Origin: Silene latifolia
Taxonomy: Eukaryota > Streptophyta > Magnoliopsida > Caryophyllales > Caryophyllaceae
Assembly: GCF_048544455.1 (NCBI RefSeq)
Contig: NC_133538.1
Location: forward strand, 18,442,969-18,506,968
DNA: 64,000 nucleotides
Direction of reading: 5' to 3'
Position 1 is the stretch's first letter, and the number at the start of each line of letters is the position of its first letter. Shown one piece after another: positions 1-11,303 of the stretch. Made by a program: the position numbers and the translations under genes. The notes under the pieces were generated by a model that was not told where the DNA came from, searched no databases, and saw only the letters and a program-made list of their open reading frames with translations.

Positions 1-1010
1 ATATATTAAATTTATGCATGGCTCCCCTAGCCCTTAGACTAGGAAATTTAGCTACTCATACTAAAGTGTAAATTGCAAACTAAATTGAGAGAAATGGTGA
101 ACATAATTGTATGGTTTATATAAACTAATCGATTTAACATGTGGAAGAACTAAACTAAAGTAATCTAAACAAATTATTTAATTATAAACTATGTGTAAAA
201 TGAAATAGAAATGTAGAGATATAAACTATAAGTAAAAATACCTTAAAAGTAGAGAACTTGTGTGGAAGAACAATGTATAACCAAAAGCTTGAAATAACTT
301 AGAACCAAATGTTTGAAGAACTACAAGATTAACTAATTTGTAAACTAATATGAAAACTATTGAGAGAATTATAATGCTTAAGGCTAATGTAAACTAAAAC
401 TTGGACGTAAAATTGGATGCCTAGGACCTTGGAACACCTCTCCTATTTATAGGAGAGGAAGAAGAAATGTAAACATTCAAGATGACTACGGCCCCGATCG
501 GGGTTGCATGGCCCCGATCGGGGTCGTGTGTTTCTGGGTGATTTCTCTTAATTCCTCACTTAATTTCTTGAGGAATCCTAAGTGCGTGATTAATGACCCT
601 TAATGCACCCGGGTAAATGCTCCATCTATCATCTTTAGAGCTCCCAAAAAGCATCCTAAGCATGTTGGAATCTTATGCTTTCCACCTTGACTTGGGTTTG
701 ATCATTGGGCTTTGACTTTGGTTGTTGTCAACATTTGCATTATACATATTAATCCATCAAGTTCTCCATGCAAAACCCAATCCAATGCTCCATGCTTAGT
801 CCAACACTTGGTCTTGATTACCTTAGTGAACTTGGTGTATAAAATGATAGGAAAAAGCCTCTAAATGCTTAGATTCCTACAAAACCGTAACAAACACAAC
901 AATACACCTAGAACACAAGATTAGATCAAATATATACTAATTAAAGTACGACGAACAATAGAAACCGAGCTAAAATGAGGGGTAAAAGTATGTAAATTAT
1001 GCACTTATCA
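1..1010 (-). mobile_element. Partial LTR of an unassigned retrotransposon (LTR A), cut by window edge
   Basis: Read on the minus strand the sequence begins at 1010 with TGATAAGTGCATAATTTAC, a typical TG-starting plant LTR end, and runs off the left edge of the window. A minus-strand TATA box (CTATAAATAG type) lies at about 443-451. Two 12-bp palindromes (CCCCGATCGGGG) at 492-503 and 512-523 lie just upstream of it. The region has no ORF of note. The other LTR and the interior are outside the window, so lineage cannot be assigned; a Ty3/gypsy origin is inferred from the TGATA start shared with other LTRs here. Confidence 0.6.
492..523. repeat. Pair of CCCCGATCGGGG palindromes, 20 bp apart, in LTR A
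   Basis: Two perfect 12-bp palindromes start at 492 and 512, exactly 20 bp apart, followed at about 530 by TTTCTGGG. They sit 40-80 bp upstream (minus sense) of the LTR TATA box. The layout is the same as in the GTCGATCGAC and CTCGATCGAG arrays of the other LTR families in this window. Confidence 0.85.
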
Positions 1011-1337
1011 CTTGATTGATTGATTGATTTACCTTTTAATAGTTTTCAAAATATAACATACTTATATTATATTTGTGTATGTTAAATAATTAACATCTTC
1101 ATACTAATTAATACCATAAGTGGGGCCTGTTTATTTTAAGGAAACTCATTATATTCCAGTGTTCTCTAAATTTATACTTCAGCCAAAACTGTATAATATT
1201 TACATTGAAATCCCTTGTTCAGGTCCATCACACAGTGTTATCGATGAAAAACATTATAGTATAATTAATTTGTATATATTTATTTAATTACATAGAAGTC
1301 CCTTGGTTTTTGGAATATATATATAGTATTGATATAT
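1011..1337. other. Unassigned AT-rich spacer
   Basis: Non-coding, AT-rich, with a short TTGA/TGAT repeat at 1011-1030. I recognise no gene, RNA or element end. Confidence 0.5.
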
Positions 1338-1468
1338 ATCCGTCCAAAGATGTAGACGGGTCAAATATGTCACCACTTTCATAATAAGAAAACTCCACCA
1401 TCCCACTTGTTGTTTGTCTTATTATGAAAGTGGTGACATATTTGACTCGTCTACAACTTTAGACGGAT
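1338..1468. mobile_element. 131-bp foldback element (MITE-like hairpin)
   Basis: Arms of about 51 bp at 1338-1388 and 1418-1468 are near-perfect reverse complements, separated by a 29-bp loop. The outer ends read ATCCGTC and GACGGAT. There is no coding capacity. The structure fits a miniature inverted-repeat transposable element. The superfamily is not clear because I cannot define a convincing target duplication. Confidence 0.7.
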
Positions 1469-1660
1469 AGTGTCCATCTAAAGTGAGATTTTGTGATATT
1501 ACAAATGTACTCATTACCTTTTCTTTTGTAAGTAAATTTACAATCATCTAATCGGATAGTTTAAATCCAGACCATTAAAAAGTCATGGACCTCTATTTCT
1601 TTTTGAGAAATTGAGAGAATCCTTACTCAATTTTGTGATACTTGAACCAATACTTATTTT
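1469..1660. other. Unassigned AT-rich spacer
   Basis: Non-coding sequence between the foldback element and the hAT-like terminus. No further feature seen. Confidence 0.5.
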
Positions 1661-2539
1661 TAGAGCTGGCAAAAGCTAACCCGACCCGAGTAGCCCGACT
1701 TGAAACCCACCCACCCCCTCCCCCGGTGAAACCCGACCAGATAGAACCGACAAATAGGGTGAACCGAAACCGGCCATACCCAAACCCGACCAGAACCGAT
1801 AACCGATAACATCATTATTTTTTCTAACCCGTGACTCGATATTGACTCAACCTGATGGATGACCCGATAATGAACTAGTTTAATGATGATGTAAATAAGA
1901 TCAAATTGACATTCATCTTAATTGTTTTCACTTAGAACTACAATTAATGCACCTAAACATTGTTTAAATATAAAATTATCAATCAAAAACTAAATAAATA
2001 AGATAAAATATTGATACTGTCGTTTTAGTACTAAAAATAATACCTAAGACTACTAACATAAGTTAGTGGAAGTAGGGTCTGTAACACCCCCATTTATTCC
2101 GGAGCCTTTAGCTAGACATTCCCGAGTAAATGAGAGAGTTACCATCTCAGTTTCTCGAGGTAGTGAATAACAAAGTCCAACTCACCAAAGTACTTTAAAT
2201 TAAAACTTAATGATTACATGTTTATTACAAATTAACCAACTAAACTTAATATAAAATAAATACAACTTGCAGCGGAAATAAAATGATATAATTGTTCTAT
2301 ATGATCTAGACTTCAACTATGGTCCAAATTGAGCTCTCATCCCAATGCTCCCGAGTCAGCTAATCTTTAGTACCTGTCAAATCTGCTCCCCATAAAACGG
2401 TTCACCGCAGGTGTTCACGAATACACAGTCAACCGCGAGGTTGAGTAGGAATAAACAAAACAACAATAATAATCCAACCAAAATAGACATCCTTCGTATT
2501 CTCATCACTTCATCCGTACAACTCACTTACGTCACTGGC

Positions 2540-2740
2540 AGTAGCACAACTCCCTTAACACCGTGCTATGCTCAACTGGCAGTAGTACTTGCGTACCATG
2601 CTCACCTGGCAGTAGTAATTACTTACTATGCACAACTATCTCTGCCAGTAGTAATTACTTACTCTGCTCATCTGGCAGTAACGATTGCACGCTATGCACA
2701 ACTGACAGTAACACCCTCCGTGTTATGCTCAACTGAATAA
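2540..2740. repeat. Short tandem repeats (CTGGCAGTAGTA units) in the C 3' LTR
   Basis: About five imperfect units of roughly 30-36 bp, each with a TATGCTCAACTGGCAGTA-like core, lie in this LTR. The same array occurs in the other C LTR at about 15705-15905. Open frames through it are products of the repeat, not a gene. Confidence 0.7.
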
Positions 2741-4136
2741 TCAACTTTCCAACAATCAAATACTCAATGACAATCCCATCTTACTGCTCAACCAACATCT
2801 TAGTGTACAATTACTCTATTACCATTAATAAATCACAATATTAACCTTAACCTCATAAATCGTCACAATTAAACATTCATTCACTGAACAATAAAACCCG
2901 AGTTGAGTAGGAAATTCCTACCTGATAAGCGATTCCAATTTAGTAGCTCAAGCAATCCAATAAATAAAGCAATCCGATCCGATTATAATTCTTCACAACC
3001 GTCACCTAATCAAAATATTATAATTCAATTCAATTCAATTATTTATTTATTTATTTATTTCCTTTTATTTAATTATTCAAACTAATTATTTGTTATAACT
3101 ATTAAATATTTACGATATTAAGAACTCGATTACTAAAACCCGAGTCTCCCACAATAACCAATTCAAACCCTATTACAACACAAAACCACCCTTCCCATAT
3201 ACGGTTTAAAACCGTGTCCAAACAACCCCATAAACACCCCCCACAACGACACCACAAGCCACCACGACCACCACCCAGCCTTGACACCACCAGCCTGCAA
3301 CCCAATGTCCTCCACGACGCCTTAACCACCAGATAAACCACCACCCATTACCCACAAACCCACGCCCTAACACACGACACCAACAGTATTCCCCCTCAAC
3401 CCGTGTCCCAAAACAAGCCGACCCCGACAACCACACCCAACCTTACCACTTCCAGCTACCACCATTGTTACCTTTGAACCACGGTGGTTCCGGTGGTGGT
3501 ACCCAATCCCCGGTACAGTCACAAACACGACCACTAAGCCTGTCTTAAAACAGCCACGACAAACTCCTCTACTCTCCCCTGTTTTCCGCCACCACCGACA
3601 CAAACCGCCATAGAAACACCACCATTATGACCGACCACCTTCCCCCGTCACAACCCCTCTATACCCAGGTCAAGACGAGGGCGATTAAGGGTTCAATTAC
3701 CCATTCCAATCCCCCACGACCAAACCCGCATTACCCTAAACCCGCCATCTTTAATCGCCCCAAACACCACCCTATCACGGTCAACGATGGTCAAATAAGG
3801 TCAGGTCTGAATCTCGGCAGTCCAAGGTTGCTCTAGGTCCAAATCTCGAGTCCTATGGTGGTCTACAGATGTCATACGGTCGTCTTAAAGATGCTTGCAT
3901 AATTAAGTATAAAACCGATTTAGGATGAGTAATTACCTCGAGTCGATTAATTGGTTTTTGTTAATTCCTTCTTCTTTCGTCTCCTAAAGCTCCTCCTATT
4001 AATTTGTGATTTATTTTTCAGATGTAACACAGTATTTATAGTGTAAGATTAGAGAGAATGCGAGGTCAATTAGGAAACTATTATAATTTACCTTATTCTA
4101 ATTAGTATAGGAATTACCGTTATTATATTGCCATTA

Positions 4137-4310
<174 letters not shown>

Positions 4311-5063
4311 ATGTATTAGTCTTACCATAAGTATGATTTTCTCATACAATATTTACTAATTTATTATTGCCATAACTTATTATTATTATTAATATAATTA
4401 TTATTAACTTTATATATTATTATTTCCATATTATATTATTATTAATTACCGATACAATTCCCGATCACACCTGATACCCGTCGTTGTGAGTACCAAAAAT
4501 AAGATTTATAATTTCCTATTAAGACTAACCTAGGCTAGTGGTAACAGGGTCGAACCACAAGGAGGCAGACGTAATTTCTAGCTGTCTAATTCTAGTCTAA
4601 GGTAACGAGTGTAGGGGTTGAGTTGAATTAGTCTATAACTAAGAGTAAATAAAGATAATAAACTAAAAAGACGGATTAAACAGATAAAGAAGGGGTACTA
4701 GGATGGTCGGTTCGTTATAGTTTCGGCGGCAGCATACTAAGTAGGTCTAAATCAATCACATGAGGCGGGAAAACAAGAGGTCCTCTCGGTCCACTCTTAA
4801 CAGATATCATCTTTCGATCTCGCTATAAGTCCCTAATATCACTAATACTGACTCTCGTCCTGAAAAGTGACTAATAATCTAAACTTTACCTATCTTTCGA
4901 TCTCAGCACAGTTTAGTCATTTTAATTGGCGATCTAACAACTTTTCCTATCTTTCGATCTAATGGGTCAGTCATAAATTAAGCACCTAACTGGTCGCATG
5001 CATTCGATTCGTTAAATACGACATTAAAATCAATTAAAACGAAAGGTAACCTCACGTGGTCAG

Positions 5064-5092
5064 TCGATCGACCAGGTATGGCGGTCGATCGA
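5064..5092. repeat. GTCGATCGAC palindrome pair, 21 bp spacing (D 3' LTR)
   Basis: TCGATCGA cores start at 5064 and 5085. The same pair is found in the other LTR at 11901 and 11922. It lies downstream of the LTR TATA box in the minus sense. Confidence 0.9.
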
Positions 5093-5505
5093 CTGACACG
5101 CGATTTCAGTCCAAAATAATACTACGCCGCCTACGCTATAATTCCCTTACATCCTAGCACAATTAATTTAGCTACTCATGCTAAGGGTGATAACATCAAT
5201 AAAACTAACAAAATAAACAGAAGAATTCATGCTTAAAGTAGTAGAACAAACAATTAACATAAAGCGGTAGATTGGTTTCGGGAAACTAACTAGCAATTCT
5301 CTCCTACGAATGATAATAAAGAGAACTAAATTAAGAGCAGAAGAATACCGAGATTGCAGAGGAAGAATCAGAAACCAAACGAAGATAAAATTGTATAAAA
5401 CTGTGAACCCTAATTATCTAATGAACAAAACTGAATGTTACTTTGTAAAACTTAGACAAAAGTCGGATCAAAACTGGATGCCTTTATCTGATGTTCTAGG
5501 TTACG

Positions 5506-5513
5506 TTATATAG
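5506..5513 (-). promoter_or_regulatory. Probable TATA box of D 3' LTR
   Basis: Minus-strand CTATATAAC. The palindrome cassette at 5603-5702 lies about 90-190 bp upstream in that sense. Assignment is by sequence and position only. Confidence 0.4.
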
Positions 5514-5602
5514 CAAACATACGTAACAACTTATTATCAAAAACTAAACATAATGGGCTTGCTTTCCTCGATCTTTTAATTCTCGTCTGAGTAGCGGGGT
5601 GG

Positions 5603-5702
5603 TCGATCGACTGAGATTACCGGTCGATCGACTGCTATGCAGTGTACAATAGTTTCTGGAACCCGCATGTTGGTCGATCGACTGAAGGTAGTGGTCGATC
5701 GA
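5603..5702. repeat. Four-palindrome cassette (21-50-21 bp spacing) in D 3' LTR
   Basis: TCGATCGA cores start at 5603, 5624, 5674 and 5695, giving spacings of 21, 50 and 21 bp. The 50-bp linker holds TTTCTGGA. The other LTR has the same cassette at 12440-12538, with the first palindrome damaged by a 2-bp loss. Confidence 0.9.
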
Positions 5703-5915
5703 CTGCTTTAGCTGCTACTTGACTTCTATAATCTCGTGGATTTATCTTTTAGGCTTTGAAATACGCACCAAGCTCATTCCTCGAGTCAATACTTCACGTC
5801 ATATGCAATGCAGGATACTCGGGGATGGATTTAGCTTGATTTCCGTCGAATTCTTCACATTTCTGCAATAAAGCATCATATAAAAGACACGCATCAAACT
5901 TCCCCAAACCAAACC

Positions 5916-5935
5916 CTTGCTTGTCCCCAAGCAAG
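5916..5935 (-). promoter_or_regulatory. Pre-PPT hairpin of element D
   Basis: Minus-strand CTTGCTTG / GGGA loop / CAAGCAAG, a perfect 8-bp stem with a 4-nt loop. It lies 19 bp before the end of the interior, next to a purine-rich tract (GGTTTGGGGAAGTTT). Confidence 0.8.
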
Positions 5936-6581
5936 AATAAGACTCGATCTAATGGAACGAGTTCAATCTCAGAGCGAATTGCAAACTGTAAAGCCTAAAC
6001 CATTTTAATGCAATAACCAACAATCAACTAGCAAATGAATCATGCAAACGAGTTATGTAGTCATTAAAAACTGCTGAACCGTTGACTATAGAGACTTATC
6101 AAAATGGACTCTCGCGGGTCGCTCATATCACTCAAATAAGCACAGGTGAATAATGTAAAGATAGAAAGAATTCATTTGTAGTGACACTCACCTAACTACG
6201 ACCTATAAGAACATGCCTGCAATATAATATGAAAGCAATCTCTATGACCGTACATACGCATTCCAACCAACAAGAGACCATGACACATGCCGAGGTATAT
6301 ATGTGGATATGTGAGGTATGGGTAAGAAGAGGCAAAACATTTATGGAAAAGTGGAGGTACAAGTGATCAAGCTAGTACCGAAACGGAACCATATGGCAAC
6401 ATCCAACTTCTTGCTCAAAAACAAATGAAACGGTGCTATAGCAAGCACAAATCTCACAATCTCCAGGTATAAAGGTAATCAACTAACTCCCCATAAGATA
6501 AGAATAAAACATGGGAGCAAAAATCGCCAAAAGATAAGGATTTGAATTATGCGAATTTGATTTCTTTTTCTCGAACCTCAA

Positions 6582-6610
6582 TCGATCGACCTATGATGCC
6601 AGTCGATCGA
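6582..6610. repeat. CGATCG palindrome pair, 21 bp spacing (D interior)
   Basis: TCGATCGA cores start at 6582 and 6603. Confidence 0.85.
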
Positions 6611-7782
6611 CCGCTTCAACAGTACAAAACCTCTTTTTCTTTCTTTTTTTTTCGAATAATTTCTTTTTCACTTCTTTTCTTTTCTTTTCAACTTTGTTTC
6701 TTTCCTTCCTTTCTTTTCATTCTCCCAACTAAATCTCAATAAGAGCATTTACTACCAAAAACTAAGTAACAATCCCAAGGACTAGACTACTAGCTTGACA
6801 AAGGCAGGCTAAATGTAGGATGTAGTAAATAGGACAAAAAGGATATTTTTGGCAGTGTGGAGTTTATGGGTAAAACGAAAAAGGGAAACCTCTACCACAT
6901 GTGTCAACAAACCGCGAACCGAATGCATACAGGTATTAAGTAGATCAAGTTCATATTTATGCACATTTATGTGACATGTCTCATAAGGAGTAACTACTCA
7001 CAATCCTAGATAAACTGGTCATAGATGACACCAGTTATAGGCTCTAAATCTCAGAAATATGATGTAGTTTGCCAAAAATCAAAGTCAAGTCTAAAGTTCA
7101 GCAAGAAATTTAACGAAAACTCGTAGACTATGCATATATGACTCTACTAATAACATGTCAGTTAGCAAGGCTTAGGCAAAAACAGATGCAAATGCAATGT
7201 CATCCTTGAAATACTGCCGTTCCGACTCGACCTACATGCTAAAATGAACGTGCATTTTTTTGAATTTTTCTGAAATTTTTCAATTTTTTTTTTTTGATTT
7301 TGGTGTATATGAAATGAAATAAACAAATGCAAACAAAATGTAAACGTGAATGCAAGCAAATGATATGCGACGCAAAACCCTTCCCCAAACCAAATCGCAC
7401 AATGTCCCCATTGTGCAAAATCATATAATGAAGAAAAATGGAAAACGGGAATTTGCGAGAAAATTAATTAAATAAGACATGAAGTAAAGACTTGGGAACT
7501 CACAAGACTTTAAGCGCAGCAAAGGAAACCTCCCCAAACCAGCGTGAGCTAGAAGGTTTCAGTAGCCAGCAGTGCTACCAATAAGTACCTGAAAGATAAA
7601 CAAAGCCACGCATAAGACTGAGAAGAACAATTTTGAAGCAGTAAATATGTGCACAAATGAGAAAATTAGAAGAAATAAATAATTTGACGGAAAGTAAAGT
7701 GGAGTAGAAAACTCCCTTAAGTCCGCTTATCGACCAAACACAACAGGGGAGAGGTCGTGAACAGGTACAACAGCGTCCTCGG

Positions 7783-7882
7783 TCGATCGACTAAGAACGG
7801 CAGTCGATCGACCAATGTGTCAGGAACAGTAGCTCCTGGAAAGTGCAACTCAGTCGATCGACCAATGTAGCCAGTCGATCGA
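7783..7882. repeat. Four-palindrome cassette (21-50-21) in D interior
   Basis: TCGATCGA cores start at 7783, 7804, 7854 and 7875. The linker contains AGCTCCTGGAAAG and aligns by eye with the linkers of the LTR cassette and the gag cassette. Confidence 0.9.
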
Positions 7883-8270
7883 CTGAAAATACTGCTGTAC
7901 TCCTTATTTCTTCGTATTTGCTCAATAATTTGAGCTAATAAGGTTGAAAAACCTGCAAGTGCACAGTAATACGCGCCCAAAATTGCGCAAAACCCAAAAT
8001 AAAGTCTAAAACGCATAAAATCCTAAGCAAGCAAAATAGAATGCGAAGTTTCGCGCACAGAAAAGCAATAAAAAGTGTTTAACAAAAGCAAATAAAAAGT
8101 TTTGGAAAACATGTGATCAACTAGTAGTTGATCAAGAACGGCCATGGAATGGCCCACTTTGTTGGCTTCTGGCTACTAGAGGTAGCCTCAACGGTGCTTA
8201 TCTTCTCAGCTGCACCCTTCTTAGCTTCCACGTCCGTACGGCTCAACGGATCAACACTTTCATCATCTCC

Positions 8271-9482
8271 CTAGTTGATGACCTCTTCTTGCTCATCAAA
8301 GTCCAAGTCGGACTTCCGTGCCTTGACCGGTTCGTCATCAACTTCCTCATCAGTGGCATAGCTAAGGCAACCAAGACCTCCTCGTGAAATGATTGGCTTC
8401 TTTTCAGCTAGAGTGACTTGCAGCTCTTCCTTCCCCAAACCAGCTCCTGCAATATCAGAAATAGATAAATCTTCCTCCAATTTGCTCCCAATCTGGGGCG
8501 GAGGGGTTACAACAGGAATAGAGATAGGTAAATCAGGAAGCACAAAGTACGATTTCTTGTCAGAAACCGTGTTACAAGTCACATGCCACATGGGGTCCTT
8601 TTTCTTAGACGGCTGGGCAAAGACAATAGAATGCTTCCCCACTTTAAAAGTCAAGGTTCCTAGACCGACATCTATGACTGCACCAGTAGTGTGCAGAAAT
8701 GACCTACCCAAAATAATGGGAATGTGGGCATCCTCAGGCATGTCAAGTACAACGAAGTCGACGGGGAAGAAAAACTTCCCTATTTGGACATGGATGTCCT
8801 CTAAGACTCCTATTGGCTGGACCGCAGAACGGTCAGCCATCTGTACTGTCATATCTGTCACTGCGAACCTAGTCAATTTGAGCTTCCTAGCTAGACTCAA
8901 AGGCATGACGCTTATACTAGCTCCTAAGTCACATAATGCCTTCTCAATAGAGAAGGTACCTATATTGCAAGGAACAGAAAAGCTACCCGGGTCCTCTAGC
9001 TTATGGGGTGCAGTATGAGACAAATAAGAGCACGACTCTTTGGTTAATGCGACGGTATGCACATTTTCAAGTGACTTTTTCTTAGACAAGAGTTGTTTCA
9101 TGAATTTAGTGTAGGCAAGCACTTGATTGACCAACTCAAGAAAAGGAACTTGTACATTCAAACTACAAATAACCTTTTCAAATTTATTGAAAGATACCTG
9201 TTCCTTTGTCGGCACTAGTCTCTCTAGATATGGGGCTGAGAGAAGTACCTTAGCCCTCTCTTCTAAGTCTCGCATGCCGGCATCCGTGGACTTAGGCTGA
9301 AAGTCCACCACCTTCTCTCTATTGAAGCTTGAACCCTCCTCAGACCGTCTCAAATGTGAGCCATTGACCGACATTGGGTCGAACTTCGGAATCGGGACGG
9401 ACCCATCAGCACTCGAGTCTTGCCCCAATACTTTCGGAGTTGTCGAACCCCGGAACAAATGGTCTCTTAAATTATCGGGCAT
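8271..9482 (-). CDS. Athila-type gag C-terminus and retropepsin (protease) ORF of D
   Basis: A 403-residue frame. The N-terminal half matches the region before protease in Athila polyproteins. Residues about 90-135 hold the stretch with LVNQVLAYTKFMKQLL. The retropepsin domain spans about 165-280, with the catalytic Asp at residue 185 in CDLGAS and the IILGRSFL flap/core segment near 255. The C-terminal 120 residues are acidic and unassigned. A complete polyprotein would continue into RT, but here the frame ends and non-coding DNA follows, so only protease is encoded. Upstream gag is frameshifted, so this is probably an unexpressed fragment. The start at 9482 is the first Met of the open stretch and not necessarily a true start. 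Confidence 0.8.
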   Translation of the reverse strand: MPDNLRDHLFRGSTTPKVLGQDSSADGSVPIPKFDPMSVNGSHLRRSEEGSSFNREKVVDFQPKSTDAGMRDLEERAKVLLSAPYLERLVPTKEQVSFNKFEKVICSLNVQVPFLELVNQVLAYTKFMKQLLSKKKSLENVHTVALTKESCSYLSHTAPHKLEDPGSFSVPCNIGTFSIEKALCDLGASISVMPLSLARKLKLTRFAVTDMTVQMADRSAVQPIGVLEDIHVQIGKFFFPVDFVVLDMPEDAHIPIILGRSFLHTTGAVIDVGLGTLTFKVGKHSIVFAQPSKKKDPMWHVTCNTVSDKKSYFVLPDLPISIPVVTPPPQIGSKLEEDLSISDIAGAGLGKEELQVTLAEKKPIISRGGLGCLSYATDEEVDDEPVKARKSDLDFDEQEEVIN

Positions 9483-11184
9483 TGAAGGACGAAATTTCTC
9501 AATATCGCCAGGGTCTCAGTCGATCGACCACCTTGCTCAGTCGATCGACTGAGATGTACAGTTCCAGAAGCTCCTGTAACCCGCATATCAGTCGATCGAC
9601 CGGGTATGTCAGTCGATCGACTGATATACCTGGTAGACACCTTGTTCTTGTTATTTTTCATTAAAGCTTTCTTTTGACTCGGTTCCGCCTCATTCTTTTC
9701 AGGGGCATCCTCGACCATAGCAGCCCCTCTCCGGTAGACCCACTCCTCAAAGTAATGGCATTCGGGGTCTCTTTCTCGGTCGGTTTAAGTGGGTAAGTGT
9801 CCGGAGCTCGAGTGGTACTCTTACTAGCCAATTGAGCAATTTGGCTCTCTAGTAGCTTCATCCCGGCCTCTCTAGCTTGGGACTCCTTCAGCAAGAAAGT
9901 TCTTAAACTCGAAAATTAGAACCATGGGATTGTTGTTGTTGCTGCGGCACATAAGGAGGTTTTTGGTATTGTTGTTGCTTATGATGAGGGGGCACATAAG
10001 CTTGCTGCTCTTTCTTTGTTGAGGGTTGAGTCGGATTCAGGACATTGTGGCTACTCCACCTCAAGTTGGGGTGGACATTCGGCTCATAGTACGTGTTTGT
10101 CTGCCTATAGTGTTGAAAGGCAACACAAGACTCAAAGGGGACAGAATAATTTTCGAGACATGCCCCTCGGCTCCACATCTTCTACGGCACGAAAGGACCG
10201 TCTCAAACAGGCGTTAACATGGTACATCCCACCTTTAGAAGCTCCTCCCAATTCATATTTGTCAAACCTTACAGTGAGAGCTTCTAGTGCAGCAACAGAG
10301 GAAGATTCAGCAGCTCTCCTCTGGTTTCTTCTCGAATTCCCATATTCAGCCTTATGAGTGGCCAAATCATCGATGATCTTCCACCCCTTAGTCTCTCCCA
10401 TGTTCTCACAAATCGGCCATTGGTCGACATCCAAAATAGCCCTCGATCGTCATACACCCATTATAGAACTGATTGCAAAGACTCCATTTTTCGAACCCAT
10501 GGTGCGGTATGGTTCGCACCAGTTTCTTGAAACGGACCCATGCTTCATGGAAGTTCTCATCAGGCCCTTGTTTAAAGCTCGTGATCTGAGCTCTAATGGC
10601 ATTCGTCTTTGAGGCAGAGAAGTATTTTTTGTAGAATGCCAGGGCTAAGGAATTCCAGTCGGTGATCCCATGGGCGGCTCGGTCCAGATCTCTATACCAC
10701 TCTCTTGCAGCGTCACGAAGAGAGAAATGAACATGGTCTCCTTGATCGATCTTGGGTCACACCGGCCGGCGGGGTATAGAGCAAAGAATAATCAATAAAA
10801 ATCTCCATGTGCTTGGCCGCATCTTCATTTGCAGCTCCCCGACTGTTTCTCTCAACCAAGTTAATATAGGAAGGCTTTGGCTCGAATTTTCTCGCCTCCC
10901 GGTAGTTCGAATCCTTTGTAGAGATTCGCACCGTAGGCTCGAGTGACTAGCAATGGTTGCTTCTTCACCATGACTGGGATTTCTGGAGAAGTAACTGTCT
11001 CAAATGAAGAAGTAGAGCGGGAGATGTAGGTGGATCTCCTTGAACAGGCGTTCTCGTAGTAGCTTGACAGAGTACTCAGCTCTTCCTCTGTCGGTAATAC
11101 CCTTTGTGATCGTCTCAACTCGCGCAAGGATTTCTCGATCTCAGGATTTAATGGTACTAGTTCACCACCCTGTGACCTGCGCAT
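9483..11184 (-). pseudogene. Degenerate Athila-like gag of element D
   Basis: Gag-like segments appear in order but in different frames. First is an N-terminal segment from 11184 with SLRELRRSQR. Next, at about 10930-10720, is the capsid-like stretch with EDAAKHMEIFIDY. A Gln/Pro-rich segment lies at 10178-9903, and a segment at 9894-9661 with LLESQIAQLASKS and NAITLRSG is typical of the end of Athila gag. At 9520-9620 the coding strand runs through four CGATCG palindromes, which give a reiterated SRST/GRST peptide. Frameshifts and stops separate the pieces, so no intact Gag can be made. Confidence 0.75.
9520..9620. repeat. Four-palindrome cassette (21-51-21) inside the D gag region
   Basis: TCGATCGA cores start at 9520, 9541, 9592 and 9613. 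The linker carries TTCCAGAAGCTCCTG. This is the third copy of the same about 100-bp cassette in element D, here inside protein-coding sequence. Confidence 0.9.
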
Positions 11185-11284
11185 AAGAAGAAACTACAAA
11201 AGGAAAATAAGAAAAGTTTAAGGAACGGAAGTCCCTTAAACTAAAGAAAGACTAAATAAAAACAACTAAAAATTTAACAATTGC

Positions 11285-11303
11285 CTCCCCGGCAACGGCG
11301 CCA
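11285..11303 (-). promoter_or_regulatory. Primer-binding site of D (tRNA-Asp)
   Basis: Minus-strand TGGCGCCGTTGCCGGGGAG, complementary to the 3' end of plant tRNA-Asp, 5 bp from the end of the 5' LTR. Confidence 0.85.

Larger units (their letters stand above)
5936..8270 (-). other. Non-coding 3' region of element D
   Basis: About 2.3 kb between the protease region and the PPT. It holds no convincing ORF. It includes pyrimidine-rich tracts (6630-6720), a palindrome pair (cores 6582 and 6603) and a four-palindrome cassette (7783-7882). Confidence 0.75.

Noticed and set aside
2411..2740. 109-aa ORF repeated at 15581-15910
   Set aside because: It lies in the C LTRs over a short tandem repeat. 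The two copies are LTR duplicates, so similarity is not evidence of coding, and the product has no recognisable domain.
5603..5702. CRISPR-like array (regular repeats with unique spacers)
   Set aside because: Repeats are 8-14-bp palindromes with 10-40-bp gaps, in plant LTRs without any cas-like gene. Spacers are homologous between cassettes.
8389..9018. 209-aa plus-strand ORF
   Set aside because: Antisense shadow of the D protease frame, which has clear retropepsin motifs.
11285..11303. Fragment of a tRNA-Asp gene
   Set aside because: Only the 18-nt complement of the tRNA 3' end is present, always next to an LTR end, so it is a primer-binding site.
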